10,692 nt of DNA from Thermoplasmata archaeon (GTDB lineage Archaea; Thermoplasmatota; Thermoplasmata; Thermoplasmatales; Thermoplasmataceae): NCBI GenBank assembly GCA_021797025.1, contig JAKAAK010000096.1, positions 1-10,692 on the forward strand, read 5' to 3'. The position numbers and the translations under genes were made by a program. The notes under the pieces are model-generated. The model made no database searches, was not told where the DNA came from, and saw only the letters and a program-made list of their open reading frames with translations. This document shows positions 7,056 to 10,692 of the stretch, piece by piece (the stretch's first letter is position 1; each line of letters opens with the position of its first letter).

Positions 7056-7244
7056 ATGAAATGTGAAGTTTTGATCTATCCAAATGAAATTGATATGGAA
7101 AAATTGAAGGAGGAGAATGTTGTAGTAAATAAGTGCGAAGTCCTAATAAATATGAATGATAAACTTGTTATGCCTATTCTACTTGCAGCTTCTATGGCAT
7201 CTTTTTCTATAATTTACTTTTCTCTTGAGTCTAGAGTAATATAA
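7056..7244 (+). CDS. Small hypothetical protein with repeated KCEVLI motif (doubtful)
   Basis: The frame encodes 62 residues, 18 bp after the regulator and in the same direction. The motif KCEVLI occurs twice (2-7 and 26-31), each followed two residues later by Asn and an acidic residue, with different codons in the two copies. The C-terminal third (LVMPILLAASMASFSIIYF) is hydrophobic enough for one membrane helix. There is no clear ribosome site. Its stop lies 4 bp from the stop of the convergent VOC gene. It may be a real small membrane protein, a degraded remnant, or non-coding. Confidence 0.35.
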   Translation: MKCEVLIYPNEIDMEKLKEENVVVNKCEVLINMNDKLVMPILLAASMASFSIIYFSLESRVI

Positions 7245-7248
7245 ATTC

Positions 7249-7650
7249 CTATTCTCCAGTAAATACAGTTTCCTCTTGAACAAAACATATTTTGTTCCCA
7301 AAAGGATCCTTCATGTAGAAAGATACTTCCCCCCATGGTCTCTTAGCTATTTCATCTAATATTTCAGCCCCAGAATGATTAGCTCTTACATATATATCGT
7401 TGATATTTTTAACAGAGAAATATATATAGTCTGGATTGGGAGGGAGATCAAAATTATCTCCATCCATTCTTGGATCAAAACAGGCCATTATTGTTCCCCT
7501 GCAGTTAAAATAATGTCTTCCTGAAGATACACGTTTTCCCTCAAGATTTAATAATTTTGAATAAAATATCTGAGCTTTTTCTATGTCGTTTACTGGAAGT
7601 ATTACCCTGTATAGCCTTGGGATTAAACTATCAGTGTTAGAGTTAACCAT
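7249..7650 (-). CDS. VOC (glyoxalase/bleomycin resistance/dioxygenase) superfamily protein
   Basis: This 133-residue single-domain protein has the two beta-alpha-beta-beta-beta modules of the vicinal oxygen chelate fold. The first is at about 13-60 (RLYRVILPVNDIEKAQIFYS, then LLNLEGKRV and GTIMACFDP). The second is at about 74-128 (DYIYFSVKNINDIYVRANHS, then WGEVSFYMKDPFGNKICFVQ). The family includes metal-dependent lyases, dioxygenases and metal-free antibiotic-binding proteins. The position that usually holds the first metal-ligand histidine (x in xVxLPV) is Arg, so classical metal catalysis is doubtful and a binding or atypical role is possible. The substrate cannot be assigned. The mRNA is probably leaderless (box A 7671-7677). 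It is unrelated in function to the restriction genes and may be a passenger in the island. Confidence 0.88.
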   Translation of the reverse strand: MVNSNTDSLIPRLYRVILPVNDIEKAQIFYSKLLNLEGKRVSSGRHYFNCRGTIMACFDPRMDGDNFDLPPNPDYIYFSVKNINDIYVRANHSGAEILDEIAKRPWGEVSFYMKDPFGNKICFVQEETVFTGE

Positions 7651-7670
7651 TTAATATCATTATTTATATC

Positions 7671-7677
7671 TATTTAA
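7671..7677 (-). promoter_or_regulatory. Candidate box A of the VOC gene
   Basis: TTAAATA on the minus strand is centred about 24 nt before the ATG at 7650, as expected for a leaderless archaeal transcript. The surroundings are very AT-rich, so the exact site is uncertain. Confidence 0.35.
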
Positions 7678-7717
7678 TTTTATGCTTCTATAATACTTAT
7701 AAACATAATAATGTTAG

Positions 7718-7834
7718 CAATTAACTATAAAATCTATAGAGTTCAATTCTAAGCATGCATTCAGGAAGATGAACGGATACTATAAATGCCATGATGAGAT
7801 TAGAGAGATGTTCAACAAGAGGTACCCTTTATAA
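7718..7834 (+). pseudogene. Decayed coding fragment, possibly the 3' end of a transposase
   Basis: An open stretch without a start codon ends in TAA and encodes, near its end, FNSKHAFRKMNGYYKCHDEI followed by REMFNKRYPL. The composition and the basic, aromatic ending look like the C-terminus of a real protein, and the local GC is higher than in the flanking intergenic DNA. A transposase tail is one possibility, but I cannot assign a family. No terminal inverted repeats are obvious. Confidence 0.3.
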
Positions 7835-7879
7835 ATACATATAATATGGTACACCATCAAACTCTCCGCTTTTACCATC

Positions 7880-8085
7880 CTACTCTATATCTAACATACT
7901 AGTGGATAGATAGGGGAATTCACTATTAGGTTCCATTGATTGTACAAGTACATTAATAATATATAATTCTTCCTGTATGGATACGTTGCCTAGTTAATTA
8001 AATATAGTGCATCGTATCTCATGTGGCAAAATACCTTATAATCGTCGATATCTAGAACTGACCAAATTGAGAGGTTTGTGTCCAT
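7880..8085 (-). pseudogene. Possible frameshifted small gene
   Basis: An ATG at 8085 opens a 31-residue frame starting MDTNLSIWSVLDIDDYKVFC that ends with TAG at 7990. In the adjacent frame, overlapping this stop, another open stretch of 37 codons runs to TAG at 7880 (…SIQEELYIINVLVQSME…). Joined by one frameshift near 7990 they would encode about 68 residues of protein-like composition. The family is not recognised. It could be a decayed gene or chance. Together with the fragment at 7718-7834 it accounts for most of the 476-bp interval 7651-8126, in which I see no intact gene or RNA. Confidence 0.25.
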
Positions 8086-8097
8086 TATGACGTAAAA

Positions 8098-8106
8098 GTT
8101 TTTATT
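8098..8106 (+). promoter_or_regulatory. Candidate box A of the 8127 nuclease gene
   Basis: GTTTTTATT is centred about 25 nt before the ATG at 8127, consistent with a leaderless mRNA. There is no Shine-Dalgarno sequence directly before that ATG. Confidence 0.4.
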
Positions 8107-8126
8107 GAATTCCCCTTTAAGTTATA

Positions 8127-8759
8127 ATGGATAACATTAACCTAGAAGAGGCTGTAAAATCATTTTATAAAAAGTTAATCGATAATAACAAGGATTATTT
8201 GATATTATTCTCTAATCTTCAAATTCAGATAGAGGGGTGGTTTAGAGGGGAAATTATGCATTATTTTAAAGAGAATAGATATGATATGACCACTAAAAAT
8301 AGGGAAGTCCCAGTTACTAATGAGGAAAGAAAAAAGGTAGATCTGAAAGTTAAACTTAACAATGTATCTTATTGGATAGAGTTGAAGCATCTCCTTGTTG
8401 GCTATCAAAAGGGAAATAAGAAAGAAGGCAATCAATATGGAAATTATTTCTCTCTGAATTTTTATTTCTACTCTGGTACATATATCAGCAATGACATTGA
8501 AAAATTAAAGAAGGTATCCTGGGTGCCCAAAGAAACAACTTACAAATATGTTCTTGCTTTTTTATCCACAAATTACCCAGAGGACAAAGAAATAAAAAAC
8601 GGAAAAATTACATCAAAAGAAATATTGGAAGAACAGGTTAAGAGTATTTTAAAATCCGAGAGGAAAGATGGCCCTTTGATAAATAGGGCATGTCTTATAG
8701 CAGATGACTTTAATGAGGATTGCAACTTTGGATATTTCCTTTTGAAGGTTATAGTGTGA
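8127..8759 (+). CDS. Stand-alone PD-(D/E)XK nuclease-like protein
   Basis: This 210-residue protein is not assignable to a named family, but its middle reads as a PD-(D/E)XK core. The helix GWFRGEIMHYFKEN (37-50) carries Glu42. NREVPV (58-63) is followed by KVDLKVKL with Asp72, and SYWIELKH has Glu85 and Lys87 in the E-x-K position. A Tyr/Asn-rich segment follows (about 103-120), and the C-terminal half has strands and helices such as YKYVLAFLST (139-148). This resembles nucleases that begin with a W-x-R-x-E-x-x-x-Y/H-F helix and have D…E-x-K. The gene has its own likely promoter and no methyltransferase beside it: the next gene, 115 bp on, already has its own partner. It may be a solitary restriction or repair nuclease, or an accessory factor. 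Catalytic activity is inferred from the motif only. Confidence 0.7.
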   Translation: MDNINLEEAVKSFYKKLIDNNKDYLILFSNLQIQIEGWFRGEIMHYFKENRYDMTTKNREVPVTNEERKKVDLKVKLNNVSYWIELKHLLVGYQKGNKKEGNQYGNYFSLNFYFYSGTYISNDIEKLKKVSWVPKETTYKYVLAFLSTNYPEDKEIKNGKITSKEILEEQVKSILKSERKDGPLINRACLIADDFNEDCNFGYFLLKVIV

Positions 8760-8837
8760 AATATCAATAATAATTTAAAAAATATCGCATGAAGGCATTA
8801 TACGCTTATTATCTATGAAGCAATAAATCCTATAAAC

Positions 8838-8845
8838 CTTTAAAT
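8838..8845 (+). promoter_or_regulatory. Candidate box A of the MvaI/BcnI-like restriction operon
   Basis: CTTTAAAT lies in the 115-bp gap after the nuclease gene. A start about 25 nt on, near 8867, would leave a very short leader before the ATG at 8875. The restriction enzyme and methyltransferase would be transcribed together. The CAATA element of the other restriction promoters is not seen directly before this box. Confidence 0.4.
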
Positions 8846-8874
8846 TTATTCAAACTATAAAGGCATGTGGTTTA

Positions 8875-9558
8875 ATGGATATTGATGAATTTATTGTAAG
8901 ATTTAATGAGATCAAGGAAAAGGGATTTATAAAGTCTCTGAGGAAGGGCCCCACAGGTATTGGCAACACCCTTGAAACATACTTAGGGATAAAGGAAAAC
9001 AATATTAAGCTTCCAGACCTAGAAGGTGCAGAATTAAAGGCACATAGGGACAATTCTGAGAATATGATTACACTCTTTACTTTCAATAGGGGAGCATGGG
9101 TAATGAATCCGCTGGAAGCTGTTAAAAAATATGGAACAAAGGACAATAGTGGCAGGCTCGGCCTTTATTTTACAATGGGCTTTACACAAAACAGTGCCGG
9201 GCTCTTCCTATATGCAGACGAACAAGCGGTTTCAGTGAGGCATATTGATGGTTCCACACTGGTCAGGTGGAAGTTTGCAGACCTCCAGGAGCAGTTCACA
9301 AATAAAATCCCTGCACTGGTAATGGTTTACGCTAGGTCAGAATTCAGGGGCGATGATGAGTGGTTTGAATTTTACAAGGCTGTGCTGCTGCAAGGCACCT
9401 CAAAGGACCTTTTAAAGGAAAGCATTAAGAATGGCATTATATTAATAGACTTGAGGTTGCATGACAAGGGCACAATGGCGAGGAACCATGGGACGGGCTT
9501 CAGGGTGCATGAAAAGAATCTGCCATTGGTCTTTTCACAATCAAGGGTGATAGGATAA
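8875..9558 (+). CDS. MvaI/BcnI-family Type II restriction endonuclease
   Basis: The 227-residue protein matches the MvaI/BcnI family along its length. KSLRKGPTGIGNTLETYLGI (20-39), ELKAHR (53-58), MITLFTFNRGAW (64-75), GRLGLYFTM (93-101), ISVRHI-like VSVRHIDG (119-126), IPALVMVYA (145-153), WFEFYKA (163-169) and RNHGTGFR (203-210) are all recognisable. The active-site pattern is Glu34-x13-Asp48-x4-Glu53-x-Lys55, with His205 late in the chain, as recalled for MvaI. Characterised members act as monomers on CC-W-GG (MvaI) or CC-S-GG (BcnI), so a 5-bp CCNGG-type target is likely but not proven. The length is typical. The methyltransferase starts at or just before this gene's stop, so the two form one operon. 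Confidence 0.93.
   Translation: MDIDEFIVRFNEIKEKGFIKSLRKGPTGIGNTLETYLGIKENNIKLPDLEGAELKAHRDNSENMITLFTFNRGAWVMNPLEAVKKYGTKDNSGRLGLYFTMGFTQNSAGLFLYADEQAVSVRHIDGSTLVRWKFADLQEQFTNKIPALVMVYARSEFRGDDEWFEFYKAVLLQGTSKDLLKESIKNGIILIDLRLHDKGTMARNHGTGFRVHEKNLPLVFSQSRVIG
9546..9551 (+). promoter_or_regulatory. GGTGAT Shine-Dalgarno element before a non-ATG start
   Basis: GGTGAT matches the 3' half of the archaeal SD and lies 6 nt before the ATA at 9558. This is appropriate spacing for initiation there, and it is the main reason for choosing that start for the methyltransferase. Confidence 0.45.
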
Positions 9559-10692
9559 TAACAAAATTAGATGATTGGACATTCAACAAGGCATATACTA
9601 GAGGGTATACCCACGTTTACCATGATTACCCGGCGAGGATGATACCCCAGGTTGCAGATAAATTGCTATCCATATACGGCAAAGAGTCAAAAACATTGTT
9701 TGACCCATACTGCGGGACTGGCACATCGCTAGTAGAGGGATTGCTCCATGGGATAGACGGCATAGGCACTGATTTGAACCCACTGGCAAGGCTCATTGCA
9801 GAGGCGAAGTCTGATTACAATATCAATATAAGCCAGGTTGAAGAATACATTGAAAAATTTAACCAAGAGGCCAATAGCCTAGGCCCAGACATGCCACAAA
9901 TCAAGAATATGGATTTCTGGTTCAATGATGGGATTGCCAAAAAACTGGGGAAGATCAGGGCATTTATAAATTCTATAGAAAGCAGCGATATTGGATTATT
10001 CTTTAAAATTGCATTCAGTGAAACAGTAAGGGAGAGCTCCAACACCAGGAAAAATGAGTTTAAATTGTTCAGGTATAGCCAGGAAAAATTAAAAAAATGG
10101 AACCCAGACCCTTTTATAATTATGAATGAAAAGCTGCACCGCAACCTCTACGGGCTTGCAGAGTTCGCCAGAAAACTCAATAAAATAAGCAAAATGCCTA
10201 AAATCAAGATTTATGGATACAATTCCGTGAATGAAATCCCTAACAAAGACATAGAAGAAAATTACGCTGACATCGTTGTAACTTCCCCGCCTTATGGTGA
10301 TTCCCATACTACAGTTGCATACGGCCAATATTCACGCTTATCGTCTGAGTGGCTTTCCCTAGCGGATGGCAATGTAGATAGGAAGCTCATGGGCGGCATG
10401 AAATTAAAGTCCATCCCGGAATTCCCTTCCAATTCTTTGAACAAAGCCATAGAAATCATAGATTCTAAAAACAATAAAAGGGCATTGGAGGTTGCCTCAT
10501 TTTATAACGACCTTCAAATGTCAATCAAGAATGTTTCCAAGATCATCAAGCCATCTGGGTATTCCTGCTATGTTGTTGCCAATAGGACAGTGAGCTCGGT
10601 AATACTCCCCACATCAGACGCAATAAAGGATTTCTTTGAGCATTATGGTTTCAGCCATGTTGAGACATACATAAGGGAAATACCTAACAAAA
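9558..10692 (+). CDS. DNA amino-methyltransferase with SPPY motif (probably N4-cytosine), cut by window edge
   Basis: This is the modification partner of the MvaI/BcnI-like enzyme. About 378 residues are visible. The conserved N-terminus TKLDDWTFNKAYTRGYTH is followed by the SAM-binding motif FDPYCGTGTSLVEG (bases 9699-9740) and, far downstream, the catalytic motif TSPPYGD (10281-10301). Ser-Pro-Pro-Tyr is typical of N4-cytosine enzymes, which suits a C-rich target, but N6-adenine cannot be excluded. The SAM motif precedes the catalytic motif, so this is not the permuted beta order. The visible end (YIREIPNK) is near where such proteins end. The frame is open from 9513, but there is no ATG, GTG or TTG before the ATG at 9639, which would delete the conserved N-terminus. 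The best start is ATA at 9558, in TAATA with the upstream stop, after GGTGAT. Confidence 0.88.
   Translation, partial: MTKLDDWTFNKAYTRGYTHVYHDYPARMIPQVADKLLSIYGKESKTLFDPYCGTGTSLVEGLLHGIDGIGTDLNPLARLIAEAKSDYNINISQVEEYIEKFNQEANSLGPDMPQIKNMDFWFNDGIAKKLGKIRAFINSIESSDIGLFFKIAFSETVRESSNTRKNEFKLFRYSQEKLKKWNPDPFIIMNEKLHRNLYGLAEFARKLNKISKMPKIKIYGYNSVNEIPNKDIEENYADIVVTSPPYGDSHTTVAYGQYSRLSSEWLSLADGNVDRKLMGGMKLKSIPEFPSNSLNKAIEIIDSKNNKRALEVASFYNDLQMSIKNVSKIIKPSGYSCYVVANRTVSSVILPTSDAIKDFFEHYGFSHVETYIREIPNK

Noticed and set aside
7651..8126. CRISPR array, tRNA or complete insertion sequence
   Set aside because: No repeated units, cloverleaf or terminal inverted repeats could be found in this interval.
8764..8800. 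Second CAATA plus TTTAAA site with a tiny ORF (MKALYAYYL) after the orphan nuclease
   Set aside because: The ORF has nine codons and the interval is AT-rich; a site more than 80 nt before the MvaI/BcnI-like gene is less convincing than the box at 8838-8845.
9815..10474. Minus-strand ORFs within the SPPY methyltransferase
   Set aside because: They are antisense shadows; the plus frame carries the methyltransferase motifs and continues to the window edge.
1..10692. Avoidance of GATC or CCNGG sites as a sign of active restriction
   Set aside because: GATC and CCWGG/CCSGG sites are frequent by eye throughout the window, so there is no visible depletion.

Overview
This window looks archaeal, and most like an acidophilic or thermophilic euryarchaeon of the Thermoplasmata type (Ferroplasma/Acidiplasma/Cuniculiplasma-like). 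The reasons are the low GC content, heavy use of AGA/AGG for arginine and ATA for isoleucine, TTTATAT/TTTAAA box A elements about 25 nt before likely transcription starts, several apparently leaderless genes, GGTGAT/GGAG Shine-Dalgarno elements inside operons, and a winged-helix protein with a C-terminal zinc ribbon. The taxonomic placement is an inference. No rRNA, tRNA or CRISPR is present.

Layout. Bases 1-4142 (minus strand) hold a Type I restriction-modification operon in the order hsdM-hsdS-hsdR, with overlapping stop/start codons; hsdR runs off the left edge. Bases 4143-4320 are its promoter region. Bases 4321-5160 (minus) encode an unrecognised five-helix membrane protein with a small beta-rich C-terminal domain. 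This gene is much more AT-rich than its neighbours and is preceded by its own TATA box and a tiny leader ORF. Bases 5257-6521 (minus) hold a Dam-family adenine methyltransferase overlapped by a small PD-(D/E)XK nuclease gene, probably a compact Type II system. A 123-bp divergent promoter region follows, in which both promoters carry ACCAATA next to box A. Bases 6645-7037 (plus) encode a winged-helix/zinc-ribbon regulator, followed by a doubtful small ORF and a convergent VOC (glyoxalase-fold) gene at 7249-7650. Bases 7651-8126 have no intact gene but contain decayed coding fragments on both strands. Bases 8127-8759 (plus) encode a stand-alone PD-(D/E)XK-like protein. Bases 8875-10692 (plus) hold an MvaI/BcnI-family restriction endonuclease followed by an amino-methyltransferase with an SPPY motif, cut by the right edge.

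How the genes fit together. This is a restriction-modification island with three modification enzymes (HsdM/HsdS, a Dam-like enzyme and an SPPY-type enzyme) and four nuclease candidates (HsdR, the Dam-linked PD-(D/E)XK protein, the orphan PD-(D/E)XK protein and the MvaI/BcnI-like enzyme). The regulator, divergent from the Dam-like gene, may set expression timing. Points most worth following are the methyltransferase start at TAATA, where TAATG would be expected; the AT-rich membrane protein; the shared promoter motif; the orphan nuclease; and the Ser-x-Lys active site in the Dam-linked nuclease.
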